Of a stretch of DNA of 64,000 nucleotides, positions 42,834 to 52,373 are shown piece by piece. The DNA is taken from contig NZ_PGUY01000048.1 of the NCBI RefSeq assembly GCF_002863585.1, positions 1-64,000 of the forward strand, read 5' to 3'. Positions within the stretch are counted from its first letter, which is position 1. Every line of letters starts with the position of its first letter. The notes below the pieces were generated by a model, which worked only from the letters and a program-made list of their open reading frames with translations, was not told where the DNA came from and searched no databases. The position numbers were made by a program, and so were the translations under genes. This DNA is from Peribacillus deserti (GTDB taxonomy: Bacteria > Bacillota > Bacilli > Bacillales > DSM-1321).

Positions 42834-43367
42834 TCAAGCTAAAAAGACGGCTCCATATCCTAAAGCCCCCATGATAACAAACGCTGGATGGACTTTGAAC
42901 TTTTCCATTAATAGAAAGCTTGCGGCTCCAAGAAACAGGGTCTGCCACAAACCAATATCCAGATATGAGCCTTCTAGAAACTGATAAGTCATCACGCCAA
43001 GCATTACTGCGATAGCTGGCCTTACAAATAATGTTAATTTCTTTACTTTTGGTGAATCCTTGAACTTATATAATAGGCTGATTAAAGCGATCAGCATGAT
43101 CAAGGAGGGGGCAACTGTTGCGAATTCTCCTACAGCCACGCCCAGGTAACCGCCCTCTTGATAGCCGATATAGCCTGCCATTTTTGTAGCAATAGGCCCG
43201 GGAAGTGAGTTTGCGAGTGCGAGTACTTCACTGAATTCCTTTGTTGTGAGCCAGCCATACCGGTCCACCACTTCATTTTCAATCAATGGGATAGAAGAGG
43301 GGCCGCCGCCATAGCCCAGGATTCCTGGTATGAAAAAAGCTAAAAAGATTTTCCACTGTATAATCAT
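42834..43367 (-). CDS. Chromate-transporter-family protein, second half-size subunit
   Basis: 177 residues, one CHR domain: FFIPGILGYGGGPSSIPLI, LALANSLPGPIATKMAGYIGYQEGG, and four to six helices. Half-size CHR proteins act in pairs of opposite topology; the partner is directly upstream with a 4-bp ATGA overlap. The family exports chromate, though many members, including this YwrB/YwrA-like type, have unproven substrates. Confidence 0.88.
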   Translation of the reverse strand: MIIQWKIFLAFFIPGILGYGGGPSSIPLIENEVVDRYGWLTTKEFSEVLALANSLPGPIATKMAGYIGYQEGGYLGVAVGEFATVAPSLIMLIALISLLYKFKDSPKVKKLTLFVRPAIAVMLGVMTYQFLEGSYLDIGLWQTLFLGAASFLLMEKFKVHPAFVIMGALGYGAVFLA

Positions 43368-43957
43368 ACCATCTTCCTTTCTGAAGCAGCAGCTACTTCC
43401 TCAGCCGTTTTATTTTTTTCTACCTTCTTTACGGGTGACAGCAGCGCCCATGCGAGGAGCCCGGCAATTAGGATTCCTGGATGAAGTCCAAGAACTTCCA
43501 TGATCACAAGGCTCGCCGCCACAAGTACCAGGTTCACTTTCCAGCCGAGCCCCTTCTGTCCATTTTTATAAAACTGCCAGGCCAGAACTGCAAGCATTAC
43601 CGCGACTACCGGCACAACTGCCTTTGTCATTCCAAGAACCCAGGCTTGGTCTTTATATGCTGATAGGGACGACAAAACCAGAATCATGAGGAATATAGTC
43701 GGGATGATAGAGGCAAGTAAAGCATTTACCAGACCTGCATAGCCAGCAACCTTATATCCAATATAACCAGCCATCTTGGTTGCGATCGGTCCAGGCAGAG
43801 TATTTGCCAGGGCAAGCACATCGCCGAACTCTTCCTCACTCATCCACTTGTATCTATCTACTACTTCTTTATGCACCAGCGGGATGGAGGAGGGGCCGCC
43901 TCCGTAACCAAGCATGCCCACTCTAAAAAAGGCTAAAAATATATGCCAATGTTTCAT
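43364..43957 (-). CDS. Chromate-transporter-family protein, first half-size subunit
   Basis: 197 residues. CHR domain FFRVGMLGYGGGPSSIPLVHKEVVD and LANTLPGPIATKMAGYIGYKVAG; Lys/Glu-rich tail (VKKVEKNKTAEEVAAASERKMV). The two subunits are clear paralogues. The gene follows ggt by 37 bases on the same strand. In B. subtilis half-size CHR genes ywrA-ywrB lie near ywrD (a gamma-glutamyltransferase homologue), the same association seen here. Confidence 0.88.
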   Translation of the reverse strand: MKHWHIFLAFFRVGMLGYGGGPSSIPLVHKEVVDRYKWMSEEEFGDVLALANTLPGPIATKMAGYIGYKVAGYAGLVNALLASIIPTIFLMILVLSSLSAYKDQAWVLGMTKAVVPVVAVMLAVLAWQFYKNGQKGLGWKVNLVLVAASLVIMEVLGLHPGILIAGLLAWALLSPVKKVEKNKTAEEVAAASERKMV

Positions 43958-43994
43958 GATTGATCAAATCCTTTGTTGTTCATATACCAAGAGT

Positions 43995-45608
43995 CTACCA
44001 TACCGCAATAAATCCGTCTGTTCTCGGCTCCGTCCCGCCGTGAAGGACTCCGTTATCCGGATTCCTCCAAATAATCTGTCCTCTGCCGAATCCGCCTGTA
44101 TCTGCTGCTACCTTAATATCGTGGCCTTTTCTGATCAGAGCCTCCACAATGTGCTGAGGAAGCGAACGTTCGACTTCAATGGTCTTTCCTTCTATCCACT
44201 GCCATCTTGGTGCATCAAGGGCAGCCTGAGGATTCAGTTGAAAATCGATCGTATTCATGATTACCTGAACATGTCCCTGAGGCTGCATATAACCGCCCAT
44301 TACCCCAAATGGCCCTACAGGCTTACCGTCTTTTGTCAGGAATCCAGGTATAATTGTATGATATGTCTTTTTACCTGGTTCAATCCTGTTTTCATGCTCT
44401 GGATCAAGCGAAAAGTCTGCTCCGCGGTTTTGCAGGGCTATACCGGTTCCGGGAATCACGATCCCAGACCCAAACCCCATATAATTGGATTGAATGAATG
44501 AAATCATATTCCCTTCTTCATCTGCAGCTGATAAGTAAACCGTCCCGCCTTTTGGAGGTGTACCCGGCTCAGGAGTCAATGCTTTTTCTCCAATAAGATT
44601 ACGCCGTTGCTTGGCATATTCTTCACTTAATAGCCGTTCAACCGTAACACTCATTTTATCCTGCTGCGTGATATACTTCTTGCCGTCGATGAATGCCAGC
44701 TTCATGGCTTCAATCTGTTTATGATAAGTATCCACGGAGTCTTTTTCTGAGAACTCATATCCTTTTAATACATTCAGAGCCATCAAGGCAACGAGACCTT
44801 GGCCGTTCGGGGGAATTTCCCAGACATCATAGCCACGATAGTTCACGCCGATCGGATTTACCCATTCAGGCTCAAAACCTGCAAGATCTTCTTTTCTGAT
44901 AAAGCCTCCATGCTCTCTTGAAAAGGCATCGATTTTTTCCGCTATATCACCCCGATAGAAGGATTCCGCGTTAGTTTCACCAATTTCACGAAGCGAAGCG
45001 GCATGGTCTGGAGACTTCCAGATTTCTCCGATTTCAGGCGCTCGGCCTTCCGGTGTAAAAGTTTTAAACCAGTTTTCATACTCTTTTCCTTTAAATCTGT
45101 CTTTAAAAATTTCGAACGCCCTTTTCCAGTACTTCCCTAAAACCGGGGAAATAGGAAAGCCGTTTTCTGCGTATTGTATGGCAGGCTCAAGTACTTCTTT
45201 TAATGGAAGCTTTCCAAACCGCTTGGACAATGCTGCCCATGCACCCGGTGCTCCGGGAACTGTAACCGGAACTAATCCAAACTTAGGCATCTGTTCATGT
45301 CCTAAATTCTTTACTGCTTCAGCAGATATAGTTTGCGGTGCAGAACCGCTTGCGTTGAGTCCATATAATTCACCTTTTGTCCAGACAATGGCGAATGCAT
45401 CTCCGCCAATTCCATTGGATGTCGGCTCAACAACCGTTAAACAGGCTGCTGTAGCAATCGCAGCGTCAATTGCATTACCACCCTTTTTTAAGATATCCAG
45501 CCCTGCTTGTGCAGCGAGGGGCTGGCTCGTTGCTACCATTCCCCGGCGGCCGATGGTTTCCATCCGCTGAGAAGAATAAGGATAGGATAATGATTCGTAG
45601 GTCGGCAT
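43995..45608 (-). CDS. Gamma-glutamyltransferase family protein (YwrD-like)
   Basis: 537 residues from ATG 45608 (AAAAGGAG eight bases upstream), not the ATG at 45629, which overlaps it. Ntn-hydrolase of the GGT family; the autocleavage nucleophile is the Thr in PPKGGTVYLSAADEEGNM near 375, followed by FIQSNYMGFGSGIV. No signal peptide, so it is cytoplasmic, as expected of the YwrD group rather than secreted Ggt. It would hydrolyse gamma-glutamyl bonds of glutathione or gamma-glutamyl peptides. Directly downstream of a peptide ABC operon, which suggests imported gamma-glutamyl peptides as substrate (inference). Confidence 0.88.
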   Translation of the reverse strand: MPTYESLSYPYSSQRMETIGRRGMVATSQPLAAQAGLDILKKGGNAIDAAIATAACLTVVEPTSNGIGGDAFAIVWTKGELYGLNASGSAPQTISAEAVKNLGHEQMPKFGLVPVTVPGAPGAWAALSKRFGKLPLKEVLEPAIQYAENGFPISPVLGKYWKRAFEIFKDRFKGKEYENWFKTFTPEGRAPEIGEIWKSPDHAASLREIGETNAESFYRGDIAEKIDAFSREHGGFIRKEDLAGFEPEWVNPIGVNYRGYDVWEIPPNGQGLVALMALNVLKGYEFSEKDSVDTYHKQIEAMKLAFIDGKKYITQQDKMSVTVERLLSEEYAKQRRNLIGEKALTPEPGTPPKGGTVYLSAADEEGNMISFIQSNYMGFGSGIVIPGTGIALQNRGADFSLDPEHENRIEPGKKTYHTIIPGFLTKDGKPVGPFGVMGGYMQPQGHVQVIMNTIDFQLNPQAALDAPRWQWIEGKTIEVERSLPQHIVEALIRKGHDIKVAADTGGFGRGQIIWRNPDNGVLHGGTEPRTDGFIAVW

Positions 45609-45728
45609 AATATTCTCCTTTTGTGTCATTTAGTTAATCCTATGTATAAGAGGTAAAAACATTCAAGGTAAAAGTGTACGGCAGAGAGACTCATAAACCG
45701 CCTTTCTGCCTGGGACTTTATTATTTCT

Positions 45729-46712
45729 TCATTTATTGTGACATGCAATGTAGTGCCCGTCTTCAATTTCCCTCCAGGCAGGACGCTCCATTTTACAGCG
45801 TTCTGTTGCCAGTGGACACCTCGTGTGAAAGGCGCAGCCTGGCGGCGGGTCGGTCGGGCTTGGAAGATCGCCTTGCAGACGGATTCTTTCACGCTTCTTC
45901 CCAACAACTGGGCGGGGGATGGCAGACAGCAGGGCCTCAGTATAGGGATGTGTTGGGTTTTCGTACAGCTTTTCAACGGGGGCCAGTTCTACCATCTGCC
46001 CAAGGTACATGACAAGCACGCGGTCACACAGGTGACGGACAACTCCCAAATCGTGGGAAACAAACATATAGGTAAGCCCATGTTTCTGCTGCAGATCTTT
46101 CAGCAATTTAATAACCTGGGCCTGAACAGATACATCCAAAGCTGATACCGGTTCATCGCAGACAATAAACGATGGATTTATGGAAATAGCCCTTGCAATT
46201 CCGATTCTTTGGCGCTGGCCGCCCGAAAACTCATGCGGATACCGGTCATAATGCTCTTCCTTTAATCCAACTTCCTTCAATAACTGTACGACTTTTGACC
46301 GCCGTTCAGCCGCCCCGAGATCCGTATGAATGATTAATGCTTCTTCAAGGGCATCCCCGATTCTTTGTTTCGGATTTAAGGATGCATAAGGATCCTGAAA
46401 AATCATCTGCATTTCCCGCTTGTACGGCTTGAGCTGCTTTGCGGTTTTTCCCGTAAGATCGTCACCTCTAAACTTCATGACCCCATCAGTCGCCGTTTCA
46501 AGTCCAAGGATGGTTCTTCCTAAAGTGGATTTTCCACACCCGGATTCTCCGACTACTCCAAGAGTTTCCCCTTGGAAAATGTCGAGCGTAATTCCATCAA
46601 CAGCTTTCACATGACTTTTTACAGTCTGAAAAATACCGCCTTTGATGGGATAGTGTTTTTTTACATTTTCTATGCTATACAACACTTGTCGGCTGGTAGT
46701 TACGGTACTCAT
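45729..46712 (-). CDS. Peptide ABC transporter ATPase (DppF/OppF type)
   Basis: 327 residues; AGGAGGTG upstream, start 38 bp inside the previous gene. Walker [10 protein letters not shown], signature EFSGGQRQRIGIARA, Walker B FIVCDEPVSALD, then the oligopeptide-type C-terminal extension with GCAFHTRCPLATERC, whose cysteines can hold an iron-sulphur cluster in relatives. Second ATPase of the importer. Confidence 0.93.
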   Translation of the reverse strand: MSTVTTSRQVLYSIENVKKHYPIKGGIFQTVKSHVKAVDGITLDIFQGETLGVVGESGCGKSTLGRTILGLETATDGVMKFRGDDLTGKTAKQLKPYKREMQMIFQDPYASLNPKQRIGDALEEALIIHTDLGAAERRSKVVQLLKEVGLKEEHYDRYPHEFSGGQRQRIGIARAISINPSFIVCDEPVSALDVSVQAQVIKLLKDLQQKHGLTYMFVSHDLGVVRHLCDRVLVMYLGQMVELAPVEKLYENPTHPYTEALLSAIPRPVVGKKRERIRLQGDLPSPTDPPPGCAFHTRCPLATERCKMERPAWREIEDGHYIACHNK

Positions 46713-47685
46713 TCTGTTCCACCTCCTGGAGCCAGCATCTTACTGCATGATTTTCGTTCCTTGATGTACGGATCGGTGATTGCTGCAGACATTTTTCCAT
46801 AGCGTGCGGACAGCGGGGATTAAACCGGCAGCCGCTGATCTGCTCATTAAGGTTGGGCAGAGTGCCTGGAATAGGGTTGAGCTTGAAATGCGGATCATCC
46901 ACATTAGGAACGGATGACAATAGACCTTTTGTATATGGATGCTGAGGGTTGTTGAAGATTTCTTCAACTGTTCCTTCTTCAATGATTTCTCCTGCATACA
47001 TGACAATCACTCGATCTGCCACTTCGGCAACTACTCCCATATCATGTGTGATCATGATCAGGCTTGTTTGGAACTCGTCTTTCAAATCATTCAGCAGGTC
47101 AAGAATCTGTGCCTGAATGGTCACATCTAAGGCTGTAGTCGGTTCATCAGCAATCAGCAGCCGTGGATTGCATGCAAGGGCAATGGCAATCATTACCCGC
47201 TGGCGCATTCCGCCTGAAAGCTCGTGAGGATACTGTTTCATTCTTTTTTCTGGCAGCGGGATCCCAACCTGCTTCAACAGATCAATTCCTTTTTGAATGG
47301 CTGCTTTTTTAGAAAGCTTCCGATGGATCATCAGAGGTTCACACAGCTGAAAACCAACTGTAAATGTTGGGTTTAAAGCCGTCATAGGCTCCTGAAAAAT
47401 CATTGAAATGTCATTCCCGCGGATTTTTCTCATTTCATCATTTTTTAACTGCAAGAGATTTTTCCCGTCAAAGTTTATCGATCCTTCTGATCTGGCATTA
47501 CCGGCAAGAAGCCCCATTATGGAAAGTGCCGTAATGCTTTTGCCGCATCCGGATTCACCTACGACACAAAGTGTTTCACCCTTCTTTAATGAAAAAGAAA
47601 TGCCGCGAACGGCAGATACTTCACCGTTCGCAGTCTTAAATTTGGTCATTAGATTATCTATCTCTAATATAGTCTGGGCCATCAT
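46675..47685 (-). CDS. Peptide ABC transporter ATPase (DppD/OppD type)
   Basis: 336 residues. Walker [10 protein letters not shown], signature [15 protein letters not shown], Walker [13 protein letters not shown] and C-terminal [15 protein letters not shown]. Pairs with the following ATPase under the two permeases. It overlaps the next gene by 38 bp and follows the binding protein by six bases. Confidence 0.93.
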   Translation of the reverse strand: MMAQTILEIDNLMTKFKTANGEVSAVRGISFSLKKGETLCVVGESGCGKSITALSIMGLLAGNARSEGSINFDGKNLLQLKNDEMRKIRGNDISMIFQEPMTALNPTFTVGFQLCEPLMIHRKLSKKAAIQKGIDLLKQVGIPLPEKRMKQYPHELSGGMRQRVMIAIALACNPRLLIADEPTTALDVTIQAQILDLLNDLKDEFQTSLIMITHDMGVVAEVADRVIVMYAGEIIEEGTVEEIFNNPQHPYTKGLLSSVPNVDDPHFKLNPIPGTLPNLNEQISGCRFNPRCPHAMEKCLQQSPIRTSRNENHAVRCWLQEVEQNEYRNYQPTSVV

Positions 47686-47691
47686 GTATCC

Positions 47692-49233
47692 CTACTTTCT
47701 TTCTGCTTTATATAAGCTCCACTGGCCAGTAGGTTCAAGATTGATTCCAGTTACAGACTTATCTGAAGCCATAGAAGCTACTCCGTGATAAATTGGGATA
47801 ACTGGAAGGTCAGAAAGAACAAGTTCATTTGCCTGCTTTAACAATTCTTTCCGTTCGTTTTGATCTACTGTAGAACGGGATGCTTCAATCAGCTTATCAA
47901 GTTCAGGGTTCTTATAGCGGCCAACGTTCGTTGAACCGGCATTTTTGGAATGCAGTCTTGGGAATAATAGTTCACTGCCATCACCGGTTACGTTAGACCA
48001 GCCCGCAACTGTTAAATCAAATTTTCCATTTTGGGAAGCTTCCAGGTAAGTACCCCATTCAAGTGTCTCGATCTTCACTTTAATTCCAGCTTCTGAAAGC
48101 TGAGCCTGGAACACTTCAGCCATATTCATATAGCCTGCTGTATTTGCTGCTAAAAGTGTAATCTGCTGCTTATCAAAACCGTTTGCTTTTACAATTTCTT
48201 TTGCTTTTTCAGGATCATATTTGACAGCCTTATCTTCTGAAGACTTATCATAGCCAAATAATTCTGGACCAATAAACGAGCTTGACTCAACTCCAAGGCC
48301 TTTTAGTTTATTTACGTATCCTTTTGTATCAAGAGCATACGCCACTGCTTTACGGAATTCCGGATTGTTCATCGGTTCTTTTTCCATATTAAAAGCCAGA
48401 TAGTATACAGGTGTTCCTGCTTTCTTTTCGATGTTTACGTTTTTTAGTTTTTCTACACGCGGAAGAAGCTCAGCTGTTACATTATCAAGGAAATTAACTT
48501 TGCCGGTTTGAAGCATAGATACAGCAGTTGTAATTTCAGGAACCACTTTAAATGTTACTTTTTTCAGTTTTGGAGCTCCCTGCCAGTAATCTTTATTAGC
48601 TTCTAGTACAATATCCTCACCGTTTTCTTTTGCTTTAAATTTGAATGGTCCCGTTCCAACTGGATCTTTCATAAGATCCTGCTTTTTATCGGCTGTCGGG
48701 CTTACAATGGCTGCATTCGAGTGAGTCAATGCAGCAAGCATCGGACCATAAGGTTTTTCAGTCTTTAAGATGACTGTCTGAGGGTCCTGTACCTCAATGG
48801 ATTTAATAGGCTCTAATAGAGATGCACGCGGTGCAGCTGTCTTTGGATCTTTAATTTTATCGAATGTATATTTTACTGCATCTGCATTGAATTCTGTGCC
48901 GTCTTGAAATTTAATACCTTTCTTTAGCGTGATCACCCAAGTGTTAGGATCAGGATTATCTGCTTTTTCCGCTAAAAGGCTTTTAATTTCATTTGTTTTT
49001 GAGTCGCGGTAAAAAAGTGTTTCGTAAACCTGCTCTATAACAGATGAAGATACAGAATCATTTGTTAAGATCGGGGATAAACCAACTACCTTTGATGTTG
49101 TCGCATAAGTGATTTCCTGAGCCGCATTACCTTTAGTGCTTCCACCTGATGAAGAATTACTGCTGCACCCAGCTAAAGCAAAAGTCAAAATTAAAAGAAG
49201 TGTCAGCCATTTAGTTAAAGATCGATTCTTCAT
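47692..49233 (-). CDS. Peptide-type extracellular solute-binding lipoprotein (SBP family 5)
   Basis: 513 residues. Lipoprotein signal MKNRSLTKWLTLLLILTFAL with AGC lipobox near 22, then Ser/Gly linker. The SBP_bac_5 pattern is complete: ITYATTSKVVGLSPILTNDS, WVITLKKGIKFQDGTEFNADAV, NPEFRKAVAYALD and GRYKNPELDKLIEAS. Binds a peptide-like ligand outside the membrane. Such proteins serve dipeptides, nickel, glutathione or opines; the gamma-glutamyltransferase at the end of the gene string favours gamma-glutamyl peptides (inference). Confidence 0.93.
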   Translation of the reverse strand: MKNRSLTKWLTLLLILTFALAGCSSNSSSGGSTKGNAAQEITYATTSKVVGLSPILTNDSVSSSVIEQVYETLFYRDSKTNEIKSLLAEKADNPDPNTWVITLKKGIKFQDGTEFNADAVKYTFDKIKDPKTAAPRASLLEPIKSIEVQDPQTVILKTEKPYGPMLAALTHSNAAIVSPTADKKQDLMKDPVGTGPFKFKAKENGEDIVLEANKDYWQGAPKLKKVTFKVVPEITTAVSMLQTGKVNFLDNVTAELLPRVEKLKNVNIEKKAGTPVYYLAFNMEKEPMNNPEFRKAVAYALDTKGYVNKLKGLGVESSSFIGPELFGYDKSSEDKAVKYDPEKAKEIVKANGFDKQQITLLAANTAGYMNMAEVFQAQLSEAGIKVKIETLEWGTYLEASQNGKFDLTVAGWSNVTGDGSELLFPRLHSKNAGSTNVGRYKNPELDKLIEASRSTVDQNERKELLKQANELVLSDLPVIPIYHGVASMASDKSVTGINLEPTGQWSLYKAERK

Positions 49234-49251
49234 TTCTATTCCTCCTATGGT

Positions 49252-50151
49252 TTAATTATCGAGATTCATGCCTGGATCCAATGCGTCACGAAGAGCGTCC
49301 CCAACGACATTAAATGCAAATACCACACACATAATGGCGATACCCGGAATAATGATCATATGAGGGGATGTCCACATGAAATCCTGTCCGGCTGATATCA
49401 TCGCTCCCCACTCTGGTGTAGGCGGCTGTGCACCTAATCCTAAAAAGCTCAGCGATGCAGTTGAGAGAATGGCAGTGGCCATTCTCATTGTTGCAAATAC
49501 AATGATCGGCGCCATACAGTTTGGAAGTATATGTTTAATCATGATTCTCATGTCGCTTGCGCCAAGGGATTTCATGGCAAGTATGTATTCTTGCTTTTTA
49601 ATGGAAAGAACACTTCCTCGTACAATCCTTGCGCAGGTAGGGATCGACCAAATACTGATGGCAATGATGACATTAGCGAGGGATGTCCCTAAAATGGCGA
49701 TAATAAGCATGGCAAGCAGGATACCAGGAAACGCAAACAGTAAATCTACTATTCTCATAATAATTCCATCGAGTTTGCGGTAATAGCCTGAGAGAAGCCC
49801 CAAGGTTATTCCACCAGCGAGGCCTAATATAACCGCCCCTATGCCTACAAACAATGAAATTCTTGCTCCATATACCAGACGGCTCCACATGTCCCGGCCA
49901 TAGTTATCAGTTCCCAGCCAATGTCCATCGGTCATTGGGGCGAGTTCAGCCATCGATAGATCCTGCTTTACTGGATCATGTGTTGCAAATAAGGGTGCGA
50001 AAATCGCAAGCAGTAATTGAATAAAAATGATAATAAGTCCAATAACGGCCACTTTATTCTTAACCAGTCTTTTCGCTGTACTAATGATGGCAAAGTCCTT
50101 TTTTTTCTTCGGCAGGACCGTAACAGCATTACTTGCCGCTTCTGCTGACAT
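49252..50151 (-). CDS. Peptide ABC permease (DppC type)
   Basis: 299 residues; AAGGAGGAA before ATG. Six helices with an N-terminal OppC-type segment (LVKNKVAVIGLIIIFIQLL), GTDNYGRDMWSRLVYGARISL and the EAA loop MKSLGASDMRIMIKHILPNCM. Heterodimer partner of the upstream permease. Confidence 0.93.
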   Translation of the reverse strand: MSAEAASNAVTVLPKKKKDFAIISTAKRLVKNKVAVIGLIIIFIQLLLAIFAPLFATHDPVKQDLSMAELAPMTDGHWLGTDNYGRDMWSRLVYGARISLFVGIGAVILGLAGGITLGLLSGYYRKLDGIIMRIVDLLFAFPGILLAMLIIAILGTSLANVIIAISIWSIPTCARIVRGSVLSIKKQEYILAMKSLGASDMRIMIKHILPNCMAPIIVFATMRMATAILSTASLSFLGLGAQPPTPEWGAMISAGQDFMWTSPHMIIIPGIAIMCVVFAFNVVGDALRDALDPGMNLDN

Positions 50152-50243
50152 GGATCGTTCCTCCTTTTTCCTTAAGTTCGATAGATTTGTTTCTTTAAGT
50201 GCTGTCTCGGGTGTAGATAGAACAAAAAACCTCCCTTTTTGCT

Positions 50244-51185
50244 TTAATCAAAGCTGATTCGCGGATCTATAAAGGCATAAACAAGATCCACTACTAAATT
50301 GACAAGAACAAACAGTGTGGCTACAAGAAGTACAGCCCCCTGCACCATTGGAAAATCCCTGGCTGCTATTGACTCAATCATCAATCTGCCTACACCATTT
50401 ATGGCAAAAACCTGTTCGGTAATAATGGTGCCCCCCAGTAAGAAACCAAAGTTCAATCCTATAACCGTGATAACTGGTATCATGGCATTACGCAGACAAT
50501 GAATGAGGATAACTGACTTTTCTTTTACCCCTTTGGCCCTTGCCGTTCTTACATAGTCAGCACGGATGACCTCGAGCATAGCGGATCGGCTCATTCTTGC
50601 AATCATAGCTGCCGACCCTGTCCCAAGAGTGATTGCTGGCAATATAAGCTGTTTCATGCCTTCCAGCGTCCAAAACGGTTCTGTCAGCCCCCCTACTGGA
50701 AACCACTGCAGATTAACAGCGAATATCAGGATAAGGATAGCTCCCAGCCAGAAATTTGGTATAGAAATACCAGCCAGGGAGATGACTGTAGCAGCGCCAT
50801 CAAACCACGAATTATGTTTGAGAGCGGATATGATTCCGGCTGCGACACCGATGATAACTGCCACGATGATACTGGCAATTGCTAGGTTTAATGTATTTGG
50901 AAACCTGCTCATCAAGGCCTCAGAAACGGACTCTTTTGTTTGGAACGAGAAGCCGAAATCTCCCTGGAAAACTCCTTTTACGTAATCAAAATATTGGACC
51001 AGGATAGGCTTATTCAGCCCAAGGCTTTCTCTTATTCCTGCTATGTCTTCTTTTGTAGCAGTTGGTCCTCCGATAATATTTGCTGGATCGCCTGGTGCAA
51101 TATGCATGCTCATAAAGACGATAAAGGAGATTCCCAGCAGCAGCAGTACCAATTGGAGCATCCTCCTGATTATTAACCCAAGCAA
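50244..51185 (-). CDS. Peptide ABC permease (DppB type), first gene of the operon
   Basis: 313 residues; TTG start seven bases after GGGGGG. Six helices, N-terminal MLQLVLLLLGISFIVFMSMH and EAA loop YVRTARAKGVKEKSVILIHCL. Gene order permease, permease, binding protein, two ATPases, gamma-glutamyltransferase, two CHR genes on one strand with small gaps suggests a single long transcript. Confidence 0.93.
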   Translation of the reverse strand: MLGLIIRRMLQLVLLLLGISFIVFMSMHIAPGDPANIIGGPTATKEDIAGIRESLGLNKPILVQYFDYVKGVFQGDFGFSFQTKESVSEALMSRFPNTLNLAIASIIVAVIIGVAAGIISALKHNSWFDGAATVISLAGISIPNFWLGAILILIFAVNLQWFPVGGLTEPFWTLEGMKQLILPAITLGTGSAAMIARMSRSAMLEVIRADYVRTARAKGVKEKSVILIHCLRNAMIPVITVIGLNFGFLLGGTIITEQVFAINGVGRLMIESIAARDFPMVQGAVLLVATLFVLVNLVVDLVYAFIDPRISFD

Positions 51186-51417
51186 CTCTATTCCCCCTTT
51201 TCTAGTAAAAATAAATCCAATGGCATTAGTATCAAAAAAACTTCAATAATTCCTTTTAACTTCCGTTTGTAAATCAAAATTGTAATAATTTCTTACAAAC
51301 GTAATTAAATGTTAGTATTTTTAGATTTTAATATATATTCTGACAAATTACCAATAGGACAATACACCTATTTTAGATATGTATCCGGTTACAATAATGA
51401 GAAAGAAAGTTTCTATC
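51186..51417. other. Promoter region of the peptide ABC operon
   Basis: About 230 AT-rich bases upstream of the dppB-type gene, presumably holding its promoter and operator. An Lrp-type regulator is encoded just beyond. I could not fix a promoter with confidence. Confidence 0.4.
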
Positions 51418-51453
51418 AAAAAAAACTCTGGATTTAAATACTCCAGAGTTTCT
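51418..51453. terminator. Hairpin behind the Lrp gene
   Basis: AAACTCTGGA pairs with TCCAGAGTTT around a twelve-base loop; on the minus strand TTTTTTTTGATA follows. An R1b copy lies between it and the Lrp stop. Confidence 0.8.
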
Positions 51454-51460
51454 TTCAATT

Positions 51461-51619
51461 TAGCTCTATTAAACTTGTCATGTTGATGATGCAGCGAAGG
51501 AATTTCCCATTCCGCTGGCGGTCCGGCAGCCTCCTTGTTTGTTACATGCCTGATTCTCCCCTTGGCCAGCTTTTCCCGAATAGCAATCCCGCACCTGCAG
51601 ATAAGATCAACCTAATGCC
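51461..51619 (-). mobile_element. MITE-like element R1b, decayed copy
   Basis: Starts AGCTCTATTAAACTTGTCAT with TGTTGAT following; the end is poorly defined near AATGCC. The interior keeps GCGGTCC and CCTCCTTG. No exact target duplication remains. Confidence 0.6.
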
Positions 51620-51635
51620 TAAATTTTAATGTAGT

Positions 51636-52085
51636 TTACAATTTTAATCCGGTACGGCTTTTGAATCTTCTCAGCATAATCTGGCTTTCCACCCGGCTTA
51701 TGCCTTCCACAGCATAAAGTTCGTTATTGATAAACTTTTCAAGAGAGGCAAAATCCTCAACAAGAACATGCATATGTAAAGTACTTGGCCCAGTCATCTG
51801 GTAGCAGCTTGCTACACTTGGATTATTGGCCAGGCTTTCAGCAACAGAAACCAGAAAAGCGGGTTCACAATCGACCTCAAAGAAGGCGGAGACCTTTTGT
51901 CCAACTGCCTCTGAATTAATAACTACGCTGAATTTTTCTATTACTCCCGTCTCTTCCATCCGGTGGACCCGCTCACGTACAGCCACCCGGGAAAGGTTCA
52001 GCTCTTTACCGATATCCGCATATGACATTCTCCCATTGTTAGTCAGCAGGCTGAGAATATTGCGGTCCGTTTCATCAATTTTCAT
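51636..52085 (-). CDS. Lrp/AsnC-family transcriptional regulator
   Basis: 149 residues from ATG 52085 (GGTGAT upstream); an extension to 52109 is open but lacks a site. Helix-turn-helix DRNILSLLTNNGRMSYADIGKELNLSRVAVRERVHRME at about 5-42, then the RAM/effector domain about 60-145. Members sense amino acids. It lies upstream of the peptide ABC operon on the same strand, so control of that operon is a reasonable guess. Confidence 0.9.
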   Translation of the reverse strand: MKIDETDRNILSLLTNNGRMSYADIGKELNLSRVAVRERVHRMEETGVIEKFSVVINSEAVGQKVSAFFEVDCEPAFLVSVAESLANNPSVASCYQMTGPSTLHMHVLVEDFASLEKFINNELYAVEGISRVESQIMLRRFKSRTGLKL

Positions 52086-52373
52086 TCTATCACCACACAT
52101 TACTTTCATTGTAATCCTTATTTTAATCAGACCTTGTTTGAAAATTCAATAAAATTAAAAGTACTTTTGTTAAAATTTTTCCAGCAGCACGTCTAACTCG
52201 TTTAGAATAGGGTAATGTGTTACCATCAATTCAAACTATCACTTCAGCCGTTATTAGGATAAAATACTTATAGCTTTATGTTATTCCAAATTATCATAAC
52301 AGTAATTAATAAAAATAGGTTCTAATTAACGTCATTTACATATTCACGAAACTGATTACTTAAGGAGAAGGCT

